Below, one piece after another: positions 51,780 through 59,829 of a stretch of 64,000 nt of DNA. A program made the position numbers and the translations under genes. Numbering within the stretch: the first letter of the stretch is position 1; every line of letters starts with the position of its first letter. The notes under the pieces were generated by a model. That model did not search any database and was not told where the DNA came from. It saw only the letters and a program-made list of their open reading frames with translations. The stretch comes from Streptomyces spinosisporus (GTDB lineage: Bacteria > Actinomycetota > Actinomycetes > Streptomycetales > Streptomycetaceae), in NCBI RefSeq assembly GCF_022698145.1, contig NZ_JALDAX010000007.1, positions 186,001-250,000 of the forward strand, read 5' to 3'.

Positions 51780-51809
51780 CTTGGCGTGGATCACCTTGGG
51801 GTGGGTCAC
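51780..51809. repeat. 15-bp tandem duplication spanning a winged-helix gene stop codon
   Basis: CTTGGCGTGGATCAC (51780-51794) is followed by CTTGGGGTGGGTCAC (51795-51809), 13 of 15 identical. The stop (TCA, 51806-51808) of the minus-strand regulator lies in the second copy. Confidence 0.75.
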
Positions 51810-52261
51810 TTGGTGAGGGCCGCGAACTCCGCGTTCGCCCGTTCCGTGATGAGGGTCAGCACGCGTCCGGCGACGGCGAGGTCCTCCTTGGGGATGCCCG
51901 CGTAGATACGCGCCGAGATGGGCGCGGTCTCCGCCGAGGTCGTCTCGTACAACTCCCGTCCGGCGTCCGTGATCCGCACCTGGGACGTCCCCTCGGGGGC
52001 CAGGAGCCCTGCCGCGATCAGCTCGTCCACCACGGAGTCCGCCTCCGCCGTGTCGATCTTCAGTGAGCCGACGATGCCGTCGGTGATGGCGGCCCGGCCG
52101 ACCGGTCCCTCGGCGACGGCCGCGAGTCGTAGAGTGACGGACTGCTGGAATGTCACGCCGTGACGGGCCAGCACGTTTTCCAGGAGGGCGCGGCCCGCGT
52201 AGTGGGCCAGGGCGATGACCCGGGGGTCGAGCAGGGGAGTGGTGCTGGGGGTGGTGGTCAT
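51806..52261 (-). CDS. MarR-like winged-helix protein
   Basis: A 151-residue protein with a MarR-type layout: LENVLARHGVTFQQSVTLRLAAVAEG, a DNA-binding region around GIVGSLKIDTAEADSVVDELIAAGLL, and a short wing with VRITDAGRELYE. It is more divergent than its upstream neighbour, lacking the typical charged wing residues. ATG 52261 overlaps the stop of the upstream MarR gene by 4 bp, so the two are translationally coupled. It may modulate or pair with that regulator. Confidence 0.75.
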   Translation of the reverse strand: MTTTPSTTPLLDPRVIALAHYAGRALLENVLARHGVTFQQSVTLRLAAVAEGPVGRAAITDGIVGSLKIDTAEADSVVDELIAAGLLAPEGTSQVRITDAGRELYETTSAETAPISARIYAGIPKEDLAVAGRVLTLITERANAEFAALTK

Positions 52262-52749
52262 GACTGCTCCTTGTCGGATTCGCTGTCCATGGCTGCATGG
52301 TCGAGCGGTGCGTCGAGCAGGGTCGCGAGGTCGCGGCTGAACTCCCGCGCGCGCGGGCTGTCGAGGCCGCCGAGCGGTCCGAGCAGCTGCTGCAGCAGTC
52401 CGTGGACGACCTTGATGGCGCGTGCGGTGACCTCCTGGCCCTGTTCGGTGAGGGCCAGTTGCACGGCGCGGGGGTCCCGGGGGTCCCGGGTGCGTTCGAG
52501 CAGGCCGGCCGTCTCCAGGGCGCGGGCCAGCTTGGACACGTAGAGCGGTTCGAGCCCGGTGTGGTCGGCGAGCCGGCGCTGGCTGGGGCGCTCTCCGCCG
52601 CCCTGCATGCCGTACAGCGAGGCCACCAGCGAGTACTGCGCGTGCGTGAGACCGAGCGGGGCCACCGCACGGTCGACCGCCACACGCCACTTCATCGACA
52701 GACGCCACACCAGAAAGCCGGGCGTCGCCTTCTCCAGACCTTGGCTCAT
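52258..52749 (-). CDS. MarR family transcriptional regulator
   Basis: A 163-residue MarR protein: LGLTHAQYSLVASLYGM, RRLADHTGLEPLYVSKLARALETAGLLER and the wing RDPRDPRAVQLALTEQG (about residues 35-105). A 17-bp perfect-arm inverted repeat, ATGGCTACTATAGCCAT, lies just upstream of ATG 52749 and is the likely autoregulatory site; it is also well placed to control the divergent pirin gene. Confidence 0.92.
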   Translation of the reverse strand: MSQGLEKATPGFLVWRLSMKWRVAVDRAVAPLGLTHAQYSLVASLYGMQGGGERPSQRRLADHTGLEPLYVSKLARALETAGLLERTRDPRDPRAVQLALTEQGQEVTARAIKVVHGLLQQLLGPLGGLDSPRAREFSRDLATLLDAPLDHAAMDSESDKEQS

Positions 52750-52762
52750 GGCAAATACAGTA

Positions 52763-52789
52763 CATGGCTACTATAGCCATGGCTACTAT
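52763..52789. promoter_or_regulatory. Candidate MarR operator between marR and the pirin gene
   Basis: ATGGCTA-CTA-TAGCCAT (52764-52780) is a 7-bp-arm perfect inverted repeat. CATGGCTACTAT is also directly repeated at 52763-52774 and 52778-52789, and TAGCCATGGCTA forms a further overlapping palindrome. Confidence 0.7.
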
Positions 52790-52858
52790 TGAGAACGCGG
52801 ACCGTACCGCCCGGGTGACGGACTGACGTACCGCCCCCGACAGGACTACCTTGGCGCC

Positions 52859-53824
52859 ATGAGCAATCTTGATCGCGAGGCCGTTCCCGCTCTGTGCGGC
52901 GGCCGCGGCTTCGTGGTGGCGGAGCCCGTGCGTGAACTCCTCAGCCCCCGCCGCGTGAAGCTCGGCGAGTCGACCGAAGTCCGCCGACTGCTGCCGAACC
53001 TGGGCCGCCGCATGGTCGGCGCCTGGTGCTTCGTCGACCACTACGGCCCCGACGACATCGCCGACGAGCCCGGCATGCAGGTGCCGCCGCACCCCCACAT
53101 GGGACTGCAGACGGTGAGCTGGCTGCACGAGGGCGAGGTCCTGCACCGCGACTCCACCGGCAGCCTGCAGACCATCCGCCCCCGCGAACTGGGCCTGATG
53201 ACCTCGGGCCGGGCGATCAGCCACTCCGAGGAGAGCCCCCGGCCGCACGCCCGTCTGCTGCACGGCGCGCAGCTGTGGGTGGCTTTGCCGGACGGCCACC
53301 GCCACACCGACCCGCACTTCGAGCACCACGCCGAACTGCCCCTCGTCACCGCGCCCGGCCTCAAGGCCACGCTGATCCTGGGCGACCTCGACGGCGCCAC
53401 CTCGCCCGGTACGACGTACACCCCGATCGTCGGCGCCGACCTGGCCCTCGCGCAGGGCGCGGACGTACGGCTTCCGCTCCAGCCGGACTTCGAGTACGCC
53501 GTGCTGTCCATGTCCGGCGAGGCCCACGTCGACGGCGTGCCGCTGCTGCCGGGCTCGATGCTCTACCTCGGCTGCGGCCGCACCGAACTCCCGCTGCGCG
53601 CCGAGTCCGACGCCGGGCTGATGCTCCTGGGCGGCGAGCCGTTCGAGGAGGAGCTGATCATGTTCTGGAACTGGATCGGCCGCACCCAGCAGGAGATCGA
53701 ACAGGCCCGCACGGACTGGATGACCGGCACGCGCTTCGGCGAGGTGAAGGGCTACGACGGTGACCCGCTCCCGGCGCCCGAACTGCCCCCGGTCCCGCTG
53801 AAGCCGCGGGGAAGGGTGCGCTGA
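52859..53824 (+). CDS. Pirin family protein
   Basis: A 321-residue bicupin of the pirin family. The N-terminal cupin has PHPHMGLQTVSWLHEGEVLHRDS, with the metal-binding His cluster, and SGRAISHSEESP; the second cupin covers about 165-260. Bacterial pirins have quercetinase or redox-sensor activities in some cases. It lies divergent from the MarR pair and directly before an SDR, possibly one regulated unit. ATG 52859. Confidence 0.92.
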   Translation: MSNLDREAVPALCGGRGFVVAEPVRELLSPRRVKLGESTEVRRLLPNLGRRMVGAWCFVDHYGPDDIADEPGMQVPPHPHMGLQTVSWLHEGEVLHRDSTGSLQTIRPRELGLMTSGRAISHSEESPRPHARLLHGAQLWVALPDGHRHTDPHFEHHAELPLVTAPGLKATLILGDLDGATSPGTTYTPIVGADLALAQGADVRLPLQPDFEYAVLSMSGEAHVDGVPLLPGSMLYLGCGRTELPLRAESDAGLMLLGGEPFEEELIMFWNWIGRTQQEIEQARTDWMTGTRFGEVKGYDGDPLPAPELPPVPLKPRGRVR

Positions 53825-53864
53825 CCGTGTGGCGACGCACGCTGTGCAGGGGGAGAAGGAGCCG

Positions 53865-54635
53865 GTGAGCCGGCGCAGGGGCGTACTGGTGACCGGCGGT
53901 TCGCGCGGCATCGGGCGGGCGGTCGCGCTGGCCTTCGCCGAAGGCGGCGACCGTGTCGCGATCCAGTACGCCGGCCGCCGCACGGACGCCGAGGAGACCC
54001 TGCGGAAGCTGCCGGGCCAAGGACACGCACTGCTCCAGGCGGACCTGGGCGAGCCCGACGCGGCGGAGCGGCTGGTGGCCGAGGCGGTGACCGCGCTGGG
54101 CGAGGTGGACGTGCTGGTGAACAACGCGGGCCTCGCGCCCACGGCGGACACCCGACACACCATTTCCGACGTCCCGTTGGCCGACTGGCAGCGGATCTGG
54201 CGCCGTATGGTCCAGGTCAACCTGCTCGGCGCGGCCGACCTGAGCTGGGCGGTCGCCCGCCATCTGATCGACCGCGGTGCGCACGGAGCGATCGTGAACA
54301 TCGGCTCTCGCGGTGCGTTCCGCGGGGAACCGGACTTCCCGGCCTACGGGGCGACCAAGGCCGCACTGCACGCTCTCGGCCAGTCGTTGTCCGTGGCGCT
54401 AGCCCCGCACGGGATCTCCGTCACCTCCGTCGCGCCCGGCTTCGTGGCCACCGAACGGCAGGCCGCGAAGCTCTCCGGGCCGGAAGGCGAACGGCTGCGG
54501 AACGAAAGCCCGTTCGGCAGGGTCGGCACCCCGGCCGAGATCGCCGCCACGGTCCACTTTTTGGCGTCCGACGCGGCGGTCTGGGCCTCGGGAACCGTCG
54601 TCGACGTGAACGGCGCGTCGTACCTCCGCACTTGA
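53865..54635 (+). CDS. SDR family oxidoreductase (3-oxoacyl-ACP reductase-like)
   Basis: A 256-residue classical SDR: TGGSRGIG at residues 9-16, NNAG, NIGSRG with the catalytic Ser, YGATK with catalytic Tyr/Lys, and the C-terminal ASGTVVDVNGASY. GTG 53865 with GAAGGAG 3 bp upstream gives a normal N-terminus; an in-frame GTG at 53829, 4 bp after the pirin stop, would add 12 residues. It is likely cotranscribed with the pirin gene. The substrate is unknown. Confidence 0.9.
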   Translation: MSRRRGVLVTGGSRGIGRAVALAFAEGGDRVAIQYAGRRTDAEETLRKLPGQGHALLQADLGEPDAAERLVAEAVTALGEVDVLVNNAGLAPTADTRHTISDVPLADWQRIWRRMVQVNLLGAADLSWAVARHLIDRGAHGAIVNIGSRGAFRGEPDFPAYGATKAALHALGQSLSVALAPHGISVTSVAPGFVATERQAAKLSGPEGERLRNESPFGRVGTPAEIAATVHFLASDAAVWASGTVVDVNGASYLRT

Positions 54636-54722
54636 TCCCTTACGGCCGCGCAGGTATGCGCGAAATGGGGCTGACGATCAAGGAAAAGGCCGATTGTCAG
54701 TGGTGCGTCCTACTCTCGCCAT

Positions 54723-56054
54723 ATGACCTACAGCGTCTGGCACAGGGGCCTCGGCATCACGCTCGATCTGACCGAGGCGGATCTCGGGCACCCCGAATAC
54801 CCGGGGCTGCTCGACGAGATATACGGCAATTACCAGCCCGATCTTCTCTACTGCCTGGAAGCCCACGAGGACGAAGGGTTCGTCTGCCCCGGCTTCATGG
54901 CTATCCGCAAGGTCAGCGGCCGCCCGCACGCCATGCATGTGGCAAAAGGGGAACGCCGCGAGACAAAGGCGGAGAGTGATCTCCACAAAGCCCTGAGGGA
55001 TTACACCGCCGAGGTCGCCTCGGACGAGGGTTTCCGGGTCACGCGGACGGAAGACGCCGGCAGCGGAAAAGGGCGCACGGACGTGACGGTGGAAGGCGCC
55101 GGCACACACCGGCTCGCGTACGAAATACAACTCGCGGCGATAGCGGGCGGCTCCGTGGACGACCGCACCCGCCGCGCCCGCGTGCAGGGCCTCACCCCGC
55201 TGTGGCTCGTCAACAACGAGAACGCGATCCCCATCGACCGCGCCCCCTGGGCCCGGCTGAACGTGCAGAGCTGGCGCGACGTCACCGACCGCGCGGCCCT
55301 TCCGGTGCGCGGCGGGATCAAGCATCTGCACATGTCCCGCTGCGACTGGAGCAACCCGGTGCCGTGCCGCAGCCGGGGCGCCGGCCGCTGCGGCGGCAGG
55401 CACGCGCTGTGGGAACCGGTGCGGGGTCTGTACTACGACGACGTCATCCGCCGTACCGCCACCGGCGAACTCGTCTCGCTCTACCTGCCCCACCCGGCGG
55501 GTCGCCGCGGCTGGCACATGTGGGTCACCCCGGGCGACAAGGAGGAGTTCCTCGAAGGACGCCCCGAGCCCGTGCCGGGCGCCCCGCCGGAGAGCGGGCC
55601 GGACGGCGCGCAGCCGCTGCCCGTTCCCCGGGCGGAGGCGGGGGCCGACGGACCGGGGGACGGCGTGCGCTGCGAGCTCACCCGGGCGCGCGACGACGAG
55701 CGGCCCATCGACGCCTCGCTCTGGCACACCGAACCGGGACCGGCCGCGTTCTCCCGGCCCTTCACGGTGGGCGAGTTCGTCATACCCGGCGACCTCGTGG
55801 CGGCACGGCGCACCTTCACCCGGGCCCTGGAGCACAGTGCCGACATCGCGGCGCACCTACCCAGCGGTGCGGACATCGTGGCGGGACGCGCCGAGATCAC
55901 CGCGGAGCAGCGGGAGCGGCTCGGGGACGCCCGGGAGCGCTGCCGGCGTCTGGCCGAGGAGATGCACACCCATCCCTGGTGGGAGACGGTCGGCGATCGC
56001 CATGCCGCGCGCGAGGCGCTGGCGTATGCGGCCACTCATGACTCCGCGTTCTAG
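54723..56054 (+). CDS. CoiA-like nuclease-domain protein
   Basis: A 443-residue protein with a CoiA-type PD-(D/E)xK core. ESDLHKALRDY (Glu84, His88) leads into GRTDVTV (Asp120) and YEIQLAAIAGG (Glu134, Gln136), then DRTRRARVQGLTPLWLVNN. This E-H...D...ExQ order is that of CoiA, a factor that aids DNA recombination in competent Gram-positive bacteria. After the core, HMSRCDWSNPVPCRSRGAGR and GGRH place His203, Cys207, Cys215, Cys223 and His227 as a possible Zn site. A Pro/Gly-rich linker (about 285-325) and a helical C-terminal region follow. The first 400 bp are less GC-rich than the neighbours. It stands alone. Confidence 0.7.
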   Translation: MTYSVWHRGLGITLDLTEADLGHPEYPGLLDEIYGNYQPDLLYCLEAHEDEGFVCPGFMAIRKVSGRPHAMHVAKGERRETKAESDLHKALRDYTAEVASDEGFRVTRTEDAGSGKGRTDVTVEGAGTHRLAYEIQLAAIAGGSVDDRTRRARVQGLTPLWLVNNENAIPIDRAPWARLNVQSWRDVTDRAALPVRGGIKHLHMSRCDWSNPVPCRSRGAGRCGGRHALWEPVRGLYYDDVIRRTATGELVSLYLPHPAGRRGWHMWVTPGDKEEFLEGRPEPVPGAPPESGPDGAQPLPVPRAEAGADGPGDGVRCELTRARDDERPIDASLWHTEPGPAAFSRPFTVGEFVIPGDLVAARRTFTRALEHSADIAAHLPSGADIVAGRAEITAEQRERLGDARERCRRLAEEMHTHPWWETVGDRHAAREALAYAATHDSAF

Positions 56055-56096
56055 AGGTATCGACCTGGACCGTGGTCTCTGCCGGCGAAAGGAAGG

Positions 56097-56132
56097 CTGG
56101 ACTATCCGTCCAGGAGCTAGACTGCTAGTCTA
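56097..56132. promoter_or_regulatory. Inverted repeats before the DauR-like gene
   Basis: CTGGAC-TATCC-GTCCAG (56097-56113) and TAGACT-GCT-AGTCTA (56118-56132, perfect 6-bp arms) lie in tandem. The second ends 6 bp before the start codon and overlaps the ribosome-binding region, so a protein bound there would block expression. These are candidate autoregulatory sites. Confidence 0.6.
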
Positions 56133-56138
56133 AGGAAT

Positions 56139-56828
56139 ATGGCCGCACAACAGACTCCGCCCCCGACCCCGAACACCGAGCGCGATGCGATCCTCGCCGC
56201 GCTGCGCTCCGTCGTCGACGGGCTCGTGGCCACCTTCGGGCCGATGTGCGAGGTCGTCCTGCACGACTACCGGCGGCCGGAGCAGTCGGTCGTCGCCGTG
56301 GCCGGTTCGGTGACCGGGCGGGCCGTGGGCGGGGCGATGAGCGAGATCGGCATGCGGATCCTCGCGCGCGGCGACGAGGCGGCCGACGACCTGAACTACG
56401 TCACCCGCACCGGAGCCGGCAAGCTGGTCAAGTCCTCCACGATGGTGCTGCGCGACTCCACGGGAGCGGTGTTCGGCGCCCTGTGCGTCAACGTCGACGT
56501 CACCGTGGTGAGCGAAGCCCAGGCGCTGCTCGGCGGACTGGCCGGCCCCTCGGCCGCATCCGCCGAACCACCGGTGACCGCCTTCGGCAACGACATCGAC
56601 TCCGTCGTGGACGCCATCCTCGACGCTCACCGGCTCGGGCGGCACCAGAGCTGGTCCGCGCTCGACCGCACCGAACGCCTCGACCTGTTCCACAGCCTCG
56701 ACGAGCACGGAGTGTTCGCCGTGCGGCGGGCGGTCGAACAGGTCGCCGCCCGGCTCGGCATCTCCCGCGCCTCGGCCTACAGCTATCTCTCCCAGGCGCG
56801 CGCCGCCGCCGACCCGACCACCACCTAA
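56139..56828 (+). CDS. DauR/YheO-like transcriptional regulator (PAS_6 + HTH_22)
   Basis: A 229-residue regulator of the YheO/DauR family. An N-terminal PAS-like ligand domain (residues 15-120: FGPMCEVVLHDYRRPEQSVVAVAGSVTGR, ALCVNVDVT) is joined to a C-terminal HTH, with FAVRRAVEQVAARLGISRASAYSYLSQA. DauR of Pseudomonas controls D-arginine catabolism, and relatives sit beside PLP-dependent amino-acid ammonia-lyase genes. Here such a lyase follows after 8 bp. ATG 56139. Confidence 0.9.
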   Translation: MAAQQTPPPTPNTERDAILAALRSVVDGLVATFGPMCEVVLHDYRRPEQSVVAVAGSVTGRAVGGAMSEIGMRILARGDEAADDLNYVTRTGAGKLVKSSTMVLRDSTGAVFGALCVNVDVTVVSEAQALLGGLAGPSAASAEPPVTAFGNDIDSVVDAILDAHRLGRHQSWSALDRTERLDLFHSLDEHGVFAVRRAVEQVAARLGISRASAYSYLSQARAAADPTTT

Positions 56829-56836
56829 GGACACGC

Positions 56837-57820
56837 GTGACGACCACCACCGCACCCGTCACCCTCGACTCCATCCGTGACGCCGCCGCCCGGATCAAGG
56901 GCGTCGCCCACCGCACCCCGGTGCTGCGCTCGCGGACCCTCGACGCGCTCGTCGGCGCCGAGGTCCACCTCAAGTGCGAGAACTTCCAGCGCGTGGGCGC
57001 CTTCAAGTTCCGCGGCGCCTACAACGCGGCCTCCCGGCTCACCCCGGAGCAGCTGTCGCGCGGCATCGCGGCCTACTCCTCCGGCAACCACGCCCAGGCC
57101 GTCGCCCTCGCCGCCCGTGAACTCGGCACCTCCGCCGTGATCGTCATGCCTGAGGACACCCCGCGCTCCAAGCGCGAGGCCACCCTCGGCTACGGCGCCG
57201 AGGTCGTCACCTACGACCGCTACACCGAGGACCGTGTCGCGGTCGGCGAGGCGCTGGCCGCCGAGCGCTCCCTCGCCCTCATCCCGCCCTACGAGCATCC
57301 GCACGTCCTGGCAGGACAGGGCACCGCGGCACTCGAACTCCTGGAGGAGACCGGCGAGTTGGACGCGCTGATCGTGCCCGTCGGCGGCGGCGGGCTGATC
57401 GCCGGCTCCGCCACCGCGGCCAAGGGGCTGCACCCCGGGATCCGGGTGGTCGGCATCGAGCCGGAGGCAGGCGACGACACCAAACGGTCCCTGGAGGCGG
57501 GACGGCGCGTCACCATTCCGGTGCCGCGCACGATCGCCGACGGACAGGCGGCCGAGACGCCCGGCGAGCTGACGTTCTCCGTCAACCGCAGGCTCGTCGA
57601 CGGGATCGCCCTCGTGTCCGACGACGAGATCCGGGACGCCATGCGCTTCGCCTTCGAGCGCCTGAAGATCGTCATCGAGCCGAGTGGCGCCACCCCGCTG
57701 GCCGCGCTGCTCGCCGGGCGGGTGGAATCCCTGCCGCCGCGGGTCGGCGTCATCGTCTCCGGCGGCAATGTGGACGCGGACCGGTTCGCCCGGCTGTGCG
57801 GCCGGGTGGGGGAGTCATGA
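56837..57820 (+). CDS. Threonine/serine dehydratase-fold ammonia-lyase (3-hydroxyaspartate lyase-like)
   Basis: A 327-residue fold-type II PLP enzyme. The cofactor Lys57 is in VGAFKFRGAYN, with SSGNHAQ as phosphate/carboxylate-binding loop, the PLP phosphate loop GGGGL near residue 185, and VSGGNVD at the end. The length and lack of an ACT regulatory domain fit catabolic threonine dehydratase or threo-3-hydroxyaspartate ammonia-lyase, which eliminates ammonia from a beta-hydroxy amino acid. GTG 56837 with AAGGA 5 bp upstream. It forms an operon with the DauR-like regulator, which suggests induction by the amino acid. Confidence 0.88.
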   Translation: MTTTTAPVTLDSIRDAAARIKGVAHRTPVLRSRTLDALVGAEVHLKCENFQRVGAFKFRGAYNAASRLTPEQLSRGIAAYSSGNHAQAVALAARELGTSAVIVMPEDTPRSKREATLGYGAEVVTYDRYTEDRVAVGEALAAERSLALIPPYEHPHVLAGQGTAALELLEETGELDALIVPVGGGGLIAGSATAAKGLHPGIRVVGIEPEAGDDTKRSLEAGRRVTIPVPRTIADGQAAETPGELTFSVNRRLVDGIALVSDDEIRDAMRFAFERLKIVIEPSGATPLAALLAGRVESLPPRVGVIVSGGNVDADRFARLCGRVGES

Positions 57821-58210
57821 CCAGAACTCGTTGCTCCTGTCGATGTCTTCGACGCATTCGTCGAGGTCGGTGATCTTGTCCCCGACGATCCGGAAGATGA
57901 TCCCTCCCGTCTCGTCGATCTTCTTGCCGTTCCGCTCTGCGGTGAAGCGATGGAGGGAGACGGCGTGGCCACGGCCGTCCACGAGGATGCTGCGCACCTC
58001 GACCCGGACAGTTCCGCCCGTCTCCTCGAAGAGGCGTCGGTACATGTCGAGCGTCGCGTCCACTCCCTTGAAGTCCCCGGACAGTGGATGGCTTCCGGGT
58101 ACGTGGTGGGTGGCATCCCCCGTCATGAGCGAGCGAAGGGTGTCCATGTCACCGCGTGAGAAGGCGTCGTATCCCCTGCGGACGAGCAGTGCGTGAGGGT
58201 GTTCAGCCAC
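57815..58210 (-). CDS. SnoaL-like / NTF2-fold protein
   Basis: A 131-residue protein of the NTF2-like/SnoaL superfamily: LVRRGYDAFSRGDMDTLRSLMTGDATHHVPGSHPLSGDFKGVD is the standard N-terminal signature, with SLHRFTAERNGKKIDETGGIIFRIVGDKITDLDECVED as the C-terminal strand pair. Members are small cytoplasmic enzymes, isomerases or carriers; the function here is unknown. GTG 58210 is chosen because AAAGGTGG lies 8 bp upstream. Its 3' end overlaps the lyase gene by 6 bp. Confidence 0.85.
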   Translation of the reverse strand: MAEHPHALLVRRGYDAFSRGDMDTLRSLMTGDATHHVPGSHPLSGDFKGVDATLDMYRRLFEETGGTVRVEVRSILVDGRGHAVSLHRFTAERNGKKIDETGGIIFRIVGDKITDLDECVEDIDRSNEFWS

Positions 58211-58369
58211 GATGATCGCCACCTTTCCGATGGTTCGGCGATAGCGGCCTCGGGCCCCATTCTGCGCTCGTATGACCATTTTGTCCGCGCGGCGGCACCC
58301 GAATGGCGTCGCCGACTGGACAGGCGGACGATGGTGTGGTCGGCGGGGCTCGCAACGAAGGGAGCCGTC

Positions 58370-58732
58370 ATGATCGAGGTCAAGGCTGTCGACAAGCCGG
58401 ACGAGCGGCGCGACTTCCCGCGCGGCCATCTCGAAGCCGTCCATATGAGCGGGCTCGACTTCGCGGTGGGCACCTTCGAGCCGGGCTGGCGCTGGTCGGA
58501 GTCCGTGGCGCCGATCGCCGGGACGGAGAGCTGCCAGGTCCATCACAACGGCTACTGCGTCTCCGGGCGCATGCAGATCCGCATGGACGACGGCGGCGAA
58601 CGCGAAGTGGGACCGGGCGACGTCTTCGTCGTCAGCCCCGGGCACGACGCCTGGGTCGTCGGCGACGAGCCGTGCGTGGTGTACGACTTCGCGGGCGGTA
58701 TGGCGACGGACTACGCCAAGGCCAAGGGATAG
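58370..58732 (+). CDS. Small cupin protein
   Basis: A 120-residue single-domain cupin: GTFEPGWRWSESVAPIAGTESC, HHNGYCVSGRMQIRMDDG and GPGDVFVVSPGHDAWVVGDEP match cupin motifs 1 and 2, with His and Glu candidates for a metal site. ATG 58370 has GGGAG 5 bp upstream. The function is unknown; such proteins bind small ligands or act as dioxygenases. The 147 bp upstream (58223-58369) hold no clear feature. Confidence 0.85.
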   Translation: MIEVKAVDKPDERRDFPRGHLEAVHMSGLDFAVGTFEPGWRWSESVAPIAGTESCQVHHNGYCVSGRMQIRMDDGGEREVGPGDVFVVSPGHDAWVVGDEPCVVYDFAGGMATDYAKAKG

Positions 58733-58763
58733 GTGCGACGGAAGGGCACCGGACGGAGCACGC

Positions 58764-59738
58764 TCACACGGTGATGACGATCTTCGTGCGGGCGTGCTCC
58801 ACCTCCAGGTGACGGATCGCCGCCGGCGCCTCGTCGAGCGGATAGGTGCGCTCGATGTGCGGGGTGAGTTTCCCGGACTCGACGAGCTCCCGGAGCGTGG
58901 CCAGGTTCTTCTTGCTCGCCTTCGCGGGGAGTTGAAGGACACGCTGCCTGACGAAGGGAGCCAGGGCGCGACCCTTGATGAACAGGCCCAGCGGGCCGAA
59001 CAGGCTGCCGCCCTCGAACACACCGCCGCCGGACAGCACCAGCGTCCCGGACGGGGTCAGGGCGCGCCGGAACTCGCTCAGGGAGTGGTTGCCGACCAGG
59101 TCCAGGACGACGTCGTAGCGGTCCTTGCCGCGGGTGAAGTCCTCACGCGTGTAGTCGATGACGTGGTCCGCGCCCAGGGAACGCACCAGGTCGACGTTCC
59201 TGGAGCTGCACACACCCGTCACCCGGGCGCCGTACGCCTTGGCGATCTGCACGGCGAACGGGCCCACACCGCCCGAGGCGCCGTTGATCAGCAGGCTCTG
59301 GTCCGCCCGCAGCCCCGCCACGTCCCGCAGGCCGATCAGCGCGGTGTTCGCCGCCAGCGGCAGGGCCGCCGCCTCCTCGAAGCTCAGGCCGTCCGGCTTG
59401 CGGTCGACGCAGTCGTCCGCCGCGCACACGTACTCCGCGAACGCCCCGTCGGCCTCGCCGAACACCTCGTCGCCCGGAGCAAGCCCCTTCACCGCGCTGC
59501 CGACCGCCTCCACACGGCCCGCGAAGTCCCGGCCCCGGATCCGCTCCTTCGGGCCGCGCAACCCCATCGAGAGCCGGGCGATCCTCGGGTCGCCGTGCAG
59601 GAAGTGCCAGTCGTAGGCGTTGACCGCCGCCGCGTGCACCCGCACCAGCACCTCGCCCTCGGCGGGCACCGGCCTCGGCACCTCCGTCACCTTCAGCACG
59701 TCCGCGGAGCCGTACCGGTCCTGCGTCACTGCCTTCAT
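58764..59738 (-). CDS. Zinc-independent MDR family quinone oxidoreductase-like protein
   Basis: A 324-residue medium-chain dehydrogenase/reductase of the quinone oxidoreductase group: MKAVTQDRYGSADVLKVTEVPRP, VHAAAVNAYDWHFLHGDPR, GRDFAGRVEAVGSAVKGLAPGDEVFG, the Rossmann motif INGASGGVGPFAVQIAKAYG and the end HLEVEHARTKIVITV. The Zn-ligand Cys/His set of alcohol dehydrogenases is absent. It probably reduces quinones or enones with NADPH. ATG 59738. It stands alone. Confidence 0.9.
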   Translation of the reverse strand: MKAVTQDRYGSADVLKVTEVPRPVPAEGEVLVRVHAAAVNAYDWHFLHGDPRIARLSMGLRGPKERIRGRDFAGRVEAVGSAVKGLAPGDEVFGEADGAFAEYVCAADDCVDRKPDGLSFEEAAALPLAANTALIGLRDVAGLRADQSLLINGASGGVGPFAVQIAKAYGARVTGVCSSRNVDLVRSLGADHVIDYTREDFTRGKDRYDVVLDLVGNHSLSEFRRALTPSGTLVLSGGGVFEGGSLFGPLGLFIKGRALAPFVRQRVLQLPAKASKKNLATLRELVESGKLTPHIERTYPLDEAPAAIRHLEVEHARTKIVITV

Positions 59739-59829
59739 GAGAGCCCCCCTCTGCTTGTCTGGAGCGTAGAGAAGGGACGACCGTACGGAAATCGGGGACA
59801 AGCCCTAATCCCCGGGGAGGAGTTGGTGC

